This document shows, piece after piece, positions 1 through 10,869 of a stretch of DNA of 64,000 bases; within the stretch, counting starts at the first letter, position 1, and every line of letters starts with the position of its first letter. Both the position numbers and the translations under genes were made by a program. The notes under the pieces are model-generated. The model worked only from the letters and a program-made list of their open reading frames with translations. It was not told the origin of the DNA and made no database searches. The stretch spans positions 1,877,845 through 1,941,844 of the forward strand of contig ML660777.1 of NCBI GenBank assembly GCA_007570785.1, given 5' to 3'. Source of the DNA: Antilocapra americana (taxonomy: Eukaryota > Chordata > Mammalia > Artiodactyla > Antilocapridae).

Positions 1-111
1 ATTGAAGAACAGGAAAGAAAAATCACTTTGCTATTTTGGGGATTACAACATTCCTTGCATTAATCATAGCAAACGGTTATGAGCACCATGTCAAGATGCT
101 CTTGTAACTCT

Positions 112-856
112 TGAGTTCAGACTCTTGGCGACCCCATGGACTATAGCACTTCACTCTTCCCTGCCCATCACCAACCTCTGGAGCTTTCTCAAACTCATGT
201 CCATCAAGTCAGTGATGCCATCCAACCATCTCGTCCTCTGTCATCCCCTTTTCTTCCTGTCTTCAATCTTTCACAGCATCAGGGTCTTTTCCAATGCATC
301 ACTTCTTTGCATTAGGTAGCCAAAATATTGGAGTTTCACCTTCAGCATCAGTCCTTTCAATGAATATTCAGGGCTTATTTCCTTTACGGTTGACTGGTTT
401 GATCTCCTTGCAACCCACGGGACTCTCAAGAGTCTTCTCCAACACCACAGTTCAAAACCATCAATTCTTTGGTGCTCAGCTTTCCTTATAATCCAACTCT
501 CATATCCATAAATGACTACTGGAAAAATCATAGCCTTGATTAGACGGACCTTTGTTGGCAAAGTAATGTCTCGGCTTTCTAATATGCTGTCTAGGTTGGT
601 CATAACTTTTCTTCCAAGGAGCAAGCATCTTTTAATTTCATGGCTACACTCACCAACTGCAGTAATTTTGGATGCCATGAAAATAAAGTCTCTCACTGTT
701 TCCCCATCTATTTGTCATGAAGTGATGGGACCAGATGCCATGATCTTAGTTTTCTGAATGTTGAGCTTTAAGCCAGCTTTTTCACTCTCCCCTTTCATTT
801 TCATCAAGAGGTTCTTTGGTTCCTCTTCACTTTCTGCTGTAAGGGTGGTGTCATCT
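112..856 (-). mobile_element. BovB (RTE) LINE, 5'-truncated copy
   Basis: The minus strand carries the 3' part of a BovB retrotransposon, from the segment just upstream of the reverse-transcriptase catalytic motif to near the 3' terminus. It aligns along its length with the other BovB copies in this window (2.4-3.8, 17.1-17.9, 24.4-24.8 and 39.5-39.9 kb). It stops abruptly at about 856, where a Bov-A2 SINE begins. The 5' half of the element is missing, as is usual for RTE insertions. It cannot move by itself. Confidence 0.93.
271..696 (-). pseudogene. BovB ORF remnant, C-terminal 141 codons
   Basis: This is the longest open stretch inside the 112-856 BovB copy. It encodes the part of the polyprotein after the reverse-transcriptase core, with phrases also seen in the other copies (SHEIKR, TNLDSIL, RDITLPTK, YGYESW, FELWCWRRLLRVPW). 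The catalytic YADD segment and everything upstream are absent, so it has no enzymatic function. The open frame is a chance survival, not evidence of expression. Confidence 0.85.
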
Positions 857-1108
857 GTACCCTTGCCTGGAAAATGCCATGGACAGAGGAGCCTGGTAGG
901 CTACAGTCCATGGGGTTGCTAAGAGTGGACACAACTGAGCAACTTCACTTTCACTTTTCACTTTCATGCATTGGAGAAGGAAATGGCAACCCACTCCAGT
1001 GTTCTTGCCTGGAGAATCCCAGGACGGGGGAGCCTGGTAGGCTGCCATCTATGGGGTTGCACAGAGTAGGACACGACTGAAGCGACTTAGCAGCAGCAGC
1101 AGCAGCAT
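857..1108 (+). mobile_element. Bov-A2 SINE (dimeric Bov-A)
   Basis: Two Bov-A units lie in tandem. Each has the typical TGCCTGGAGAATCCC block, the ATGGACAGAGGAGCCTGG block and the ACGACTGA(A)GCGAC end. The first unit runs about 860-955 and the second about 968-1088. A (AGC)n tail follows. There is no tRNA-like head, which distinguishes it from Bov-tA. It abuts the truncated BovB to its left. Confidence 0.92.
1089..1106 (+). repeat. (AGC)6 microsatellite at Bov-A2 tail
   Basis: Six perfect AGC units directly follow the GCGACTT end of the Bov-A2 SINE. Trinucleotide tails of this kind are known for Bov-A2 and are often length-polymorphic in bovids. Confidence 0.95.
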
Positions 1109-1884
1109 CTGCATATATTTTCCTTTTATTTTCATTCAATATATTCCTTTGAATATAATTCAAGGTGCCTCTGGTTCTTTGTCATTCATGTCTATCATAA
1201 ACCTTATATCTGTCTTATTAAATTAGGCACTTTAGTATAAACTGCCTGAAATAAACTCATATTCATTCAATCTCTATCAAACTTATAATATGCAATATAG
1301 GGTTTTTTTCCCCCTAATAAGATCGCTTTGCACATTTATAGTTTTGTTTCTATTAATACAAATTATTCAGTAGCACACAAAATGTGCTATCCAAAACTTG
1401 GTTATCAAAGAAAATTATAATATAGAAGCCAAAGAGATATAGCTCAAGATAGATGTCAGCAAGTTGAGGTTATTAGCATAAAGATATCATTAAATGCCAT
1501 TAAGTAAAATGCAGTGGAGATAGATAGAAGGGCCTCAGCCTTTAAATCAATGACAGTCAATACATGGAGAGTAGCTTAGTAGCCATCCATTGACTCAATT
1601 GTACTGCCAGAGCAAACCACTGATTGTCTGGGCCATCAAGTTGGTTCTATCCCTGGCTGAATGCAGCAGATGTAAAATTTACAATAATGAATTAATGGCT
1701 GTTTGTACACATGCTGGGATTTATTTTTCCAGGGAATTATCAACTGTCAATGCTCCCTGGACTTCATCTCCTGGTATAAATGAAAAGTTGGACAACAGTG
1801 TCAGTCATCTATTACCCCCCCCTTTCTTTCATTGCTTCTTCCCCTTTCATCTGTTCTTTCCCTTGTTTTGAGAATAATAATGAT
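1109..1884. other. Unique AT-rich sequence, no feature recognised
   Basis: No repeat family, splice-bounded exon or RNA gene is recognised. A run of nine C residues near 1815 and pyrimidine-rich sequence to 1870 are the only notable composition features. A 93-codon open frame here has no recognisable protein similarity. Confidence 0.6.
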
Positions 1885-2100
1885 AAAATAAACACTTAAT
1901 GTAGCACTTACTACCCAGGCACTGCTGTATTTCATATATAAGTCATTCAAATATCATCACAACCATATGGGGTAGGTACTATTACTATTTCTCTTGTACA
2001 CGTGAGAAAACTGAGAACTCCAGGAGTTGCCAAGGTCACATGGCTGGTGGGTGGTAGAATCTGGTAGTAGTTCAAAGTGTGCTCTTGAATAATCCTACCT
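1885..2100 (+). mobile_element. MIR SINE
   Basis: This is an ancient mammalian MIR in sense orientation. It shows the 'gcacttactacccaggcact' region, the 'taggtactattactatt' region, the GAGAAAACTGAGA block, and the 'ccaaggtcacatggctggt' block. It is strongly diverged, as expected for its age. Confidence 0.85.
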
Positions 2101-2262
2101 CTACAACTACACATGTGTAAGGAGACTGATCTTGAGCCATGAACACCTTTTTCCCTATCATGTGATAGACTTCAGCTCAAAGGCTCCTCATAATCAGATT
2201 TGATGACTGGGATAAGTCTGCATTTTTCTGAATACCTACTGTGGTGAGAATACATTGACGGT

Positions 2263-2388
2263 GAAGTGAAAGTGTTAGCTGATCAATCGTTTCCAACTCT
2301 TTGTGACTCCAGTGGACTGTAGCCCACCAGGCTTCTCTTTCCATGGGATTCTTCAGGTAAAAATACTGGTGTGGATAGTCATTCCCTC
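2263..2388 (-). mobile_element. Bov-tA SINE, Bov-A part (left piece, split by BovB)
   Basis: This is the reverse complement of a Bov-A body, from the GTGAAAGTGTTAG end to the block near ATACTGG. The missing tRNA-like part of the same SINE is found at 3782-3881 on the same strand. The two pieces are separated by the BovB at 2389-3781. Confidence 0.85.
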
Positions 2389-3781
2389 AATAAATGCCAG
2401 CAAATTTGGAAAACTCAGCAGTGGCCACAGGAATGGAAAAGGTCAGTTTTCATTCCAATCCCAAAGACAGGCAATGCCCAAGAATGTTCAAACTACCACA
2501 CAATTGTACTCATCTCACACACTAGCAAAGTAATGCTCAAAATCCTTCAAGCCAGGCTTCAACAGTACATGAATCATGAACTTCCAGATGTTACAGCTGG
2601 TTTTAGAAGAGGCAGAGGAACCAGAGATCAAATTGCCAACATTCGTTGACTAATAGATAAAGCAAGAGTTCCAGGAAAACATCTACTTCTGCTTTATTGA
2701 CTATGTCAAAGCCTTTGACTGTGTGGATCACGACAAACTGTGGAAAATTCTTCAAGAGATGGGAATACCAGATCACCTGATCTGCCTCTTGAGAAATTTG
2801 TATGCAGGTCAAGACGCAACAGTTAGAACTGAACATGGAACAAGAGACTGGTTCCAAATCAGAAAAGGAGTATGTCAAGGCTATATATTGTCACTCTGTT
2901 TATTTAACAAATATACAGAGTACATCTTGTGAAATGCCAGGCTGGATGAAGCATAAGCTGGAATCAAGAATGCCAGGAGAAATATCAATAACCTCAGATA
3001 TGCAGATGACCACCCTTATGGAAGAAAGCAAAGAAGAACTAAAGAGCCTCTTGATGAAAGTGAAAGAGGAGAGTGAAAAAATTGGCTTAAGGCTCAACAT
3101 TCAGAAAACTAAGATCATGGCATCTGGTCCCATCATTTCATGGCAGATAGATGGGGAAACAGTGGAAACAGTGAGAGACTTTTATTTTGGGGGGCTCCAA
3201 AATCACTGCAGATGGTGACTGCAGCCATGAAATTAAAAGATGCTTGCTCCTTGGAAAAAAAGCTATGACCAACCTGGACAGCATATTAAAATGCAAAGAC
3301 ATTACTTTGCCAACAAAGGTCTGTCTAGTCAAAGCTGTGGTTTTTCCAGTAGTCATGTATGGATGTGAGAATTGGACTACAAAGAAAGCTGAGTGCTGAA
3401 GAATTGATGCTTTTGAACTGTGGTGTTGGAGAAGACTCTTGAGAGTCCCTTGGACTGCAAGGGGATAAAACCAGTCCATCCTAAAGTAAATCAGTCCTGA
3501 ATATTCACTGGAAAGTCTGATGCCGAAGCTGAAACTCCAGAACTTTGGGCATGTGATGCAAAGAACTGACTCATTGGAAAAGATCCTGATGCTGGGAAAG
3601 ATTGAAAGTGGGAGGAGAAGGAGATGACAGAGGATGAAATGGTTGAATGGCATCACCAACTCGATGGACATGAGTTTGAGTAAGCTCTGGCAGTTGGTGA
3701 TGGACAGGGAAGCCTGGCATGCTGCAGTCCACGGGGTCACAAAGAGTCACACACAAACTGAGTGATTGAACTGAACTGAGT
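2389..3781 (+). mobile_element. BovB (RTE) LINE, longest copy in the window
   Basis: About 1.4 kb of the 3' half of BovB lies in sense orientation, including the reverse-transcriptase core and the 3' end with its (GAACT)-type tail. It is flanked by CATTCCCTC (2380-2388) and CACTCCCTC (3782-3790), a 9-bp TSD with one mismatch, lying inside a Bov-tA SINE. Stops (for example near 2648) and frameshifts break the reading frame. A 2-base loss at the catalytic site destroys the ADDTT phase near 3004. Confidence 0.93.
2675..2932 (+). pseudogene. BovB reverse-transcriptase core remnant
   Basis: One frame reads through reverse-transcriptase motif A (FCFIDYVKAFDCVDH, with the metal-binding aspartate in the FD pair) and on to a motif-B-like segment (RKGVCQGYILS). 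It ends at a stop at 2933. The YADD motif C, about 70 bases downstream, is frameshifted in this copy. Family knowledge: this enzyme copies BovB RNA at the nicked target. This copy is inactive. Confidence 0.85.
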
Positions 3782-3881
3782 CACTCCCTCCTCCAGAGGA
3801 TCTTCCTGATTCAGGGATTGAACCCTGGTCTCCTATATTGCAGGGGGATTCTTTACTGTCTGACCCACCAGGAAAGCAAGA
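3782..3881 (-). mobile_element. Bov-tA SINE, tRNA-Glu-like head (right piece)
   Basis: This is the reverse complement of the tRNA-derived head. It contains the B-box-like segment (ATTGAACCCTGG) and ends in the complement of the canonical GCTTCCCTGGTGG start. It completes the SINE begun at 2263-2388. Confidence 0.85.
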
Positions 3882-5684
3882 ACATATTACTCATAACTTA
3901 ATTGGGGAGAAACTTCAACGTGCCGATTGGAGCATTAAAAGGATAAAGAATTTTTTCCTCTACATATGAAGAGTAACTTGTCTGTTGTGATTAAGTCACA
4001 GAATTGTGACTTAAGGCCAGAATTGTGCCCACAAAGAGAAATATTTTTCAAAATCCAAGCATTTCCCCTTTGATCTTTGTCTTTTCAGAAGAAAAATGAA
4101 AACACAAACAAAAGAATACTTTTGAAAATTCAATGGCTATTTGAAAACAATTGAAAATGGTCTTAGAAGGAAAATATAAGAAGCTAACAATGTTTAAGAC
4201 AAAAACAAGATAAACAACCTGTGACCAGAGTTAACATTTTTATGTAATGCATTAACCTATATTAATGCTGTTTTACAAATGATTCAACTAAATCGATGCT
4301 GATAATCAACCCAATATCTTAGGAATACAAGATAAATAAAGCAGAGCTCCTATCTATGGCTTATAAATAGAGGTGGTAAGATAGGTTGAAAAAGCATCAA
4401 AACACAAGCCAAAATTACTCCTTGAGTGGCATAAATCAAGATTTAGAAGGAAAGGTCATATCCAGTTGGGTAAAGTCCCAGTGAATGTCCCCTCAACCCC
4501 AGCTTTCATGATTGTTGGTCAGCATGTCCACTGCCTTTATCCCCTACACAACCACGCACACAGTCTGCCTTTATCGTCCTCCACACCACGCACACAGTCA
4601 GCCCCTGAAGGTAGGTCTTTGCCATTTCTGACCTGGACCACTGTGAAACAACTCCCTGCTCTACGCTTCACTGCTGTCATGAATCCCTGCGGTAGCATTC
4701 CTCCCAAACCTTCTCTTCTCCTTCTCCTCATGTCAAAATATTGTAGGATAGTGTTCATGTATCCTACTGGGAATCGTTTCTTCAAGCTAAACATCTCAGA
4801 CCCATTCAACTACTTCATGAGTTAAGATTTCCATATTTTATGTCATCTTCATGGTCAGCATCTCTCTAAAATATCGGTACCCAGTGCAGAGCAAATCTTT
4901 CTTTTATTATGATGCTCAGGAGGCTGTGGGCATTATTAAATGTTGTTCTAGTAGATCAATTGAGAGGGTATTTTACATGAACACCAAAATTCTGATAGTC
5001 AGGGTTGTTGTAGCCCCAGGACCTAGTCTTGTAATACCAATATAAAGAAAATTCTCTGTATTTTGGATGCCTTTTTCTTGGTGAGTCCATGCCTGCTCCC
5101 AGTGATTTTTGCTTTGTATTCCAGATATTTGGTAAAATATACGAGACCTTGATTCCCATTTACCACAGTGAATATCAAGTATTTACCCCTTGTTTCTAAA
5201 AATCCACCTTTTTCCACTTTTGGTTCATTACAAACCTTCTGAGATCTTCCATCGTTCATTCTTAAAGACATCTGACTGGCTCCTTCTGTATCTTTCTACC
5301 TCACTCAGCTAAGTTTGTGCCTTCTCTCTTATTGCATTCTCATCTCAGATTTCCCCTTCAACCATGATCATTTCTGTATTTGCAGACTACAGATTACTTG
5401 GCAAAATACACTAAAGCAAAATGGAAAGCGAACACAAAACCCCATCACTTGAACCACTGCAGGCCTTAGAAATAATCATCTAGCATGTGTGTGTGTGGAA
5501 ACAGCACACAACAGAGCCGGGTGACTTTACCTCCACTGTTAACTTCACCACAGCCATCCTAACTGAGAAAGCTGAGATCTGAGAGAGTCCAGATGGCCCA
5601 GGAGAGCACATCTAATTTTTAATCAAGTTTGAAAAAGGAGGGAGGGAGGTAGAAGTGAGAAGGGGAGGTATTTTAAGAATTTAT
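3882..5684. other. Unique sequence, 1.8 kb, nothing recognised
   Basis: No repeat family or gene is recognised. Several open frames of 60-120 codons occur on both strands, but none shows a domain, a coherent codon pattern or splice framing that I can support. A TATAAATAG string at 4362-4370 sits in AT-rich DNA with no accompanying GC box or CpG enrichment. Confidence 0.55.
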
Positions 5685-5982
5685 CCTACCTGTATTTGTC
5701 TTTCCCCATCTGACTTATTTCACTTAGCATAATTCCTTCAAGGTTCATCCAGTGTCACAAGTGGCAGAATTTCTTTTTTTATGGCTTACCAGCATTGCAT
5801 CATATATATACACCAAAATTTCTTATCCATTCATCCATCAATGGACACTTTAGTTGGTTCCATATATAGTATATAAAAAGCTGTAATTTATAGGGGCATG
5901 TGTATCTTTTTAAAGATTTAGTGTTTTTGTTTTCTTCAGATAAATACCCAGAAATGAAATTGCTGGATCATATGGTAGTTCT
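5685..5982 (-). mobile_element. L1 LINE 3' ORF2 region (left piece)
   Basis: This is the antisense of the L1 ORF2 C-terminal coding region (complement of the segments encoding TKYQ, MDLE, and the NNAAM and PEMKLLDHM-type stretches). It is interrupted by a Bov-tA and resumes at 6165. The element is diverged and clearly inactive. Confidence 0.85.
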
Positions 5983-6164
5983 GGGGCTTCCTAGATGACT
6001 CAGTCATACAGAGTATGCCTGCCAATGCAGGAGACATGGGTTCAATCAAATGACAACCCACTCCAGTATTCTTGTCTGGGAAATCCCAGACACAGAAAAG
6101 CCTGGTAGGCCACAGTCCATGGGGTCCCTAAAGAATCCGACACAACTTGGCAACTAACAACAAC
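5983..6164 (+). mobile_element. Bov-tA SINE inserted in L1
   Basis: The tRNA-Glu-like head (5983-6055) is followed by a Bov-A body ending in an ACTAACAACAAC tail. The TSD is ATGGTAGTTCT at 5972-5982 and ATGGTACTTCT at 6165-6175 (10 of 11 match), inside an older L1. This dates the insertion after the L1. Confidence 0.92.
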
Positions 6165-6246
6165 ATGGTACTTCTAATTTTAATTTCTTGAGGAACCTCC
6201 ATACTGCTCTCCATAGCAACTATACTAGTTTATATTCCCATTAACC
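6165..6246 (-). mobile_element. L1 LINE 3' ORF2 region (right piece)
   Basis: This continues the L1 begun at 5685. The complement encodes the segment around the 'gaggaacctccatactgct' block that normally follows immediately in ORF2. Confidence 0.8.
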
Positions 6247-6489
6247 TGACCTAATCTTCTAAGTCACTAGTAACACTCAAAGTGGACACAATATGAAGTC
6301 CCGCTAGACAGCAAGCATTGTGTTAAAATACCATTGATGAGGCTAGTACATACCTGACTCAGCCACTCTGGACAACAATTCTTGGAAGGGTTCTGTTTCA
6401 TTCAGACATCTGTATCTTCAGGAAGTTAAGACTGAGTCCACATTATCATCTTCTAAATGATTATAAAAAATCAAGCTTACCATACAGAG

Positions 6490-6575
6490 CTGTCTTAAAG
6501 ATTAAATAAGATAATTCATCTATAGCACTCTGCAGATGTCAGATACTATTAATATTATTAACTGTAACAACTCTT
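6490..6575 (+). mobile_element. MIR SINE fragment (3' part)
   Basis: The phrase 'aaagattaaataagataatt', followed by a 'tagcactctgcagatgtcag'-type stretch and an ATTATTA tail, matches the 3' region of MIR. It is short and diverged. Confidence 0.55.
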
Positions 6576-6609
6576 GAGAACAGTTTTTCCACTAAAGACT
6601 CTTTCCTTT

Positions 6610-7150
6610 CTTTTTTCTGTTTTAAGATATTTTTATTATAGATTTCAAATGTACAAAATTAGAAAGGATAGTAAAATGAACTTTCATATATCTTGCCTAC
6701 CTGCCTGCTTCAATTATTTATCAACTCTTGAACAATCTTATTTCATCTCTGTTTCTACACATACACATACACAGAGGCATGGACAGTTATTTCTAATAAA
6801 ATTTTCTGTAAATTTCATCTGTAAATATTTGTGTATTATCTCTAAAAGGTAGGAACTCTTTAAAAAAAACACAACTATCACACTTTACATTTTAACAATA
6901 GTTCCTTAACATTATCAAATAGACAACTGATGTTTATATTTCTGTGCTCTCTTACAACTTTTTGTTGCAATTTAGTTAGATGAAGATTTAAATAAAGTCC
7001 ATACATTGTGACTGTTCTGTCCCTTTAACTCCTTTAATCGATAGCTTTCCTCTCTCCTATCTTTTTTTCTTTATAATTTTTGTTGTTGTGGAAGAAATTG
7101 GGTCATTTATTTCAGTTGATACACTTTCCCACAGAATCCTGTGAGCTATA
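6610..7150 (-). mobile_element. Old L1 (L1M-type) 3' UTR remnant
   Basis: Blocks such as 'atagttccttaacattatca', 'aataaagtccatacattgtg' and 'gaagaaattgggtcatttat' belong to an old mammalian L1 3' UTR as I remember it. The same family appears at 26980-27800. The subfamily is not determined, and the strand is inferred from memory of that consensus. Confidence 0.6.
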
Positions 7151-7289
7151 AAAATATCACTTCTCTCTCAGTATAAGCAATCCAACTTCCTTTTTTTCAT
7201 CTCAAGGATCATTTTCTACTCATTATAATTTAAAACAACCATTTTTGTCAGTTGTATAAAAACTTTACTTGATAAATATTTATGGAGAT

Positions 7290-7480
7290 TTCACTTAAAC
7301 ACTTATCTAGCACTTCCTCTATGCTGGTAACCGTTCTAATTATTCACAAATGTAAGTTTACTTAATCATCATAATAATGTTATCCCCCTTTTACAGATGT
7401 GATGCCCAAGGCTCAAAGAGGTTGAGGAACCTGCTTAAAGCCACACGGCTAGTAAAGAGGTCAAGAAGTCTATTTAGAAA
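7290..7480 (+). mobile_element. MIR SINE
   Basis: It has the MIR central region ('tatccccc ttttacagat'), the CAAAGAGGTTGAGGAACCTG block and the 'gccacacggctagtaaag' block, all in sense orientation. Confidence 0.85.
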
Positions 7481-7559
7481 CTAAGTTTGGGAGAACAGTA
7501 AATGCTCCTGGAATCTAGCCATTTTTCATCATCAGTGTTACACAGCTGGAAAGGTGTTA

Positions 7560-7631
7560 GATCTGAATTTTGACTCTATTCCACATATTAGTTATGTGCC
7601 TCTGAGCAAGGTCCTTGCCCTCTGTGGCTAT
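7560..7631 (+). mobile_element. MIR SINE fragment, 5' part, interrupted
   Basis: The sequence 'attttgactctattccacat' onwards, with 'gtgcctctgagcaaggtcc', matches the MIR 5' region. A CHR-type SINE follows directly. MIR-like sequence ('tgtgaggtcttaatatatac') resumes at about 7960, so the CHR SINE probably landed inside this MIR. Confidence 0.6.
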
Positions 7632-7955
7632 TTTAAAAATTATTTATCCATTTTAGGCTGCGCTGGGTCTTTGTCGCTGTGCATGGGCTTTTTCTAGTCA
7701 TGGCGAGTGGGGGCCACTCTCCAGCTGTGGTGCACAGGCTTCTCATCGCAGTGGCTTCCCTTGTTGCGGAGCGTGGCTCTAGGGCAGGTGGGCTTCAGTG
7801 GTTATGGCTCACAGGCTCTAGAGCCCAGGCTCTGTAATTGTGGCACACAGGCTTAGCTGCTCGGCAGCACGTGGGATCTTCCTAGATCAGAGATCAAACC
7901 TGTGTCTCCTGCATGGGCAGGCAGATTCTTTACCGCTGAGCCACCAAGGAAGCCC
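7632..7955 (-). mobile_element. CHR-1-type tRNA-Glu SINE
   Basis: This is a full-length antisense copy of a cetartiodactyl CHR SINE of about 320 bp. It begins with the complement of the A-rich tail, then 'ggctgcgctgggtctttgtc', a series of repeats containing GTGG and CACAGGCT, and ends with 'gctgagccaccaaggaagcc', the complement of the tRNA-derived head. Confidence 0.9.
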
Positions 7956-8427
7956 CATCTGTGAGGTCTTAATATATACAAAGAGCATTTAATAAACAAC
8001 AAACATGAATCCTATCCAGACATCCATTTCAAAAGTTAACTGTAAAATCTCTTTTATAAAATTTCACCTTATGATAAACCATTACCCAGGAGAAATGCAG
8101 TACACAGTCTCTTTAAATTCCCAAATCTTTGGGCAGTTTTTCTCCAGTAATTAGGCATCATCCATATCACTTATGAATCAACAAATATTTACCAAGTTGG
8201 GGCTCTGAGTGACAACTAAAATGCTCAGTATGAACTAATTGCAGGATGAATTAATTAAAGAGACTGTAGTTGCCATCTGATAAAAATACATAAAGTAACA
8301 TGTTTAAATAGTCAAAAGATGAAAAAGCAATCAATATCACTTATAACTATATGAATTTGCTTCAAGTAAAATTACTAAACTTTAGAAGATGAAATGTTAT
8401 ATTTTATATATATAGTAAGAACAATCT
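7956..8427. other. Short MIR-like stretch, then unique sequence
   Basis: About 7956-8005 may be the continuation of the MIR interrupted at 7632. The rest is AT-rich with no recognised feature. Confidence 0.45.
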
Positions 8428-8440
8428 ATAGGATGTGAAT

Positions 8441-8647
8441 GGGCCTCCCTGGTGGCTCAGTAGTGAAGAATCTGCCTGCAATGCAGGAGATGTGGATTCA
8501 GTCCTTGGGTTGGAAAGATCACTTGAAGAAGGAAATGGCAACCCACTCCAGTCTTCTTGCCTGTGAAATCCCATGGGCAGAAGAGCCTAGGGGCTACAGC
8601 CCATGGGGTCGCAAAAATGTCAGCCATGACCTAGCGACTAAACAACA
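8441..8647 (+). mobile_element. Bov-tA SINE with 13-bp perfect TSD
   Basis: A complete head and body (GGGCCTCCCTGGTGGCTCAG start, CTAAACAACA end) is flanked by ATAGGATGTGAAT at 8428-8440 and again at 8648-8660. The perfect duplication fixes the insertion boundaries exactly and suggests a fairly recent event. Confidence 0.97.
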
Positions 8648-8660
8648 ATAGGATGTGAAT

Positions 8661-9780
8661 AACTGAGGAGTAAGTTAAATAGCCAGGATTAAACTTAAAC
8701 CATAAGCCCAAATTCAAGTATAAACTTATTATTGATCTTTTTGAGCTTAGGTGTTAGCATTCCCAGAACAATTATTGATAAAAAAATTGCAGTGTGTGCT
8801 CAGATTACTTTTATAAATTGATGGACTGTCACAATAATGGGATAGCTGATGCTCTTCAGAATTCCCTTTAAATTTACTTTTACAGTAATACAGCAATTTA
8901 GAGAGTAATGCTTTTCTTGTCTCTTCACATTTTAAAATTTATTTCAAATGCATTTTCACAGATAGAGCACAAAGTAATACCCTCTACCTAAAACAAGTCA
9001 AATTAGTCAAGCTCAGTGGTTTTTTTGATTTTTACTTTTTTAAAGGAAAATGATAACCAAGAACTTAACTCTTTCATTTGAGAGGCAAAATAATTTTTGG
9101 TTGTTCATCTGTCTTTTTAAAAATAAACCTGCAAAGGCCTTCAGAAAGAAACCTCATTATCTTGATCTTTTGGAAGCCTTCGTTACATTCCAGTGACCAA
9201 ATGTCCAACTTCATTAACTCCCCCTGGAAAGAGCATTCTTCCTTCCCTCTAGTTAAACAGGAGAGGCCAAAAGCTTCTCTTAGAGTCAATCTAAATGCTT
9301 TCTCAGATAAATTAGTATGGAGAAAAGTCAAAGCCCATTCCAGCTCTAACATCAGGAATGAAACATTTTCCTGGTAAGATTCGTGTTTGTTTGTTTTCAT
9401 CAGATAATACGTTTCTATGTCATAGAAATTACATGGTTTGTATAGCACACAGTGAAAACCCCAAGACAGTTTCCTTAACACATGAAGGTCATGTGAAAAT
9501 TACTGCTGGCTTTTCATGACTATGAACCATTTCAACTAAACAATTACAAATAAACACCTTAGGCTTAGGGCCCTATAGCAGACTACTGCACTTAGATGAA
9601 AGAAAACACACACACAAGAGGGAATATGCTCAGGAGTGAATGAGGAAGAAGTCAACTCAGACCACAAGAAACCAACTTGCAGCTGCTTCCGAACACTACT
9701 ATAGTTTTGTTGTTATTGTGTTTTGTGCCTAGATAAAAATCACCTTTCTTTATTTAAAAGACATCTATTAGACACAGAGT
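8661..9780. other. Unique sequence, 1.1 kb
   Basis: No repeat family or gene is recognised. Open frames of 135 (minus) and 99 (plus) codons overlap at 9074-9481, but neither shows a recognisable domain. A short AC run lies at 9607-9616. Confidence 0.55.
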
Positions 9781-9793
9781 CCAAACAGACTCA

Positions 9794-10117
9794 GGGCTTC
9801 CTTCCCAGCTTGGTAAAGAATCTGCCTGCAATACAGGAAGCCCCAGTTCGATTCCTGGGTGGGTAAGATCCATTGGAAAAGGGATAGGCTACCCACTCTA
9901 GCATTCTTGGGATTCCCTTGTGCCTCAGCTGGTAAAGAATCTGCCTGCAATGCAAGAGACTCGGGCTAGATCCCTGGGTTGGGAAGATCCCCTGGAGAAG
10001 GAAAAGGCTCCCCACTCCAGTATTCTGGCCTGGAGAATTCCATGGACTGTATAGTCCATGGGGTTGCAAAGAATCGGACACGACTGAGCGACTCGTGCTC
10101 ACTTTCACTCACTCACT
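9794..10117 (+). mobile_element. Composite Bov-tA SINE (two heads, one insertion)
   Basis: A truncated unit (9794-9909: head plus the first part of the body) is joined to a complete unit (9910-10100). The pair is flanked by CCAAACAGACTCA (9781-9793) and CCAACCAGACTCA (10118-10130), a 13-bp TSD with one mismatch. No TSD lies between the units, so the dimer appears to have integrated as one molecule. Confidence 0.9.
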
Positions 10118-10220
10118 CCAACCAGACTCAAATTTTATGTATTTCAATCGATGTTGTCAGAATTTACATTTGTAAACCAGGACTGGGAAGTCCTTTCTTT
10201 GTTTTTTTATATAAACAAAT

Positions 10221-10242
10221 ACACATACACACACACACACAC
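10221..10242 (+). repeat. (AC)n microsatellite
   Basis: A dinucleotide run of about 11 units with one interruption (ACACATACAC at the start). Confidence 0.9.
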
Positions 10243-10869
10243 TAGAAATAGACATGTGTAGGATCTAGTTTTGAGGAACCTAATACAAAAACTTTTAGGC
10301 CTTTGCAAAGAAAGGTCATCACGAAAAGCTTTGAAAATGTCAAAGAAAAAGAAAGAAGGAAGCAAAGACACACACATGTCCACACACAGAAGAAGTGTGT
10401 TTTACGGTAAAGCACTGATTGCCCTCAGGTTAGGAACATCCGAAATACGTGTTTCTGCACATATTCAGGGTTCCTACTCAACCAGTACCCCTTCTGTGCA
10501 GCTATAATGAAACACTGTGAGCTGCCCAGACCCCTGGGACAGAAACATGCCAGTAACACATGTAAGCTTTATCACTATGAGCGAAAACACACGCCATTTA
10601 AAACCACCTTCCAAACCACCCATTTCTTTTTGCCTCTAGGTTAACACTTATCCACCATATCTTGAAAATAGATATATTTAAACAATTCAGAATATACTAG
10701 TCCTAATAAAATCAATATGTGACACATTGAAGCCATTGTTGGATTCAGTCAAACTATTAGATTGCTACAAATGAATGTGAAACTCAAGAAAATGCTGAAC
10801 AATTATCTAGTCAAAGGCTTTTGAAGCTTCTTTATCAAAGAAGTACAACAATTGTTTGTAAGAGTGTAT
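10243..10869. other. Unique sequence
   Basis: No recognised repeat or gene. A lysine-rich 78-codon open frame (10271-10507) has no supportable homology. Confidence 0.5.

Noticed and set aside
271..696. 141-codon open frame as a host gene
   Set aside because: Its protein is the C-terminal part of the BovB polyprotein, repeated at four or more places in the window; it is a transposon remnant.
4362..4370. TATAAATAG as a promoter
   Set aside because: It lies in AT-rich sequence with no GC box, CpG enrichment or suitable initiator; expected by chance.
8441..8520. tRNA-Glu-like sequence as a tRNA gene
   Set aside because: It is the head of a Bov-tA SINE, as are all other tRNA-like stretches here; the cloverleaf is degraded and fused to a Bov-A body.
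9074..9481. 135-codon minus-strand frame as a gene
   Set aside because: Overlaps an equally open plus-strand frame, has no recognised domain, and the surrounding DNA shows no exon signals.
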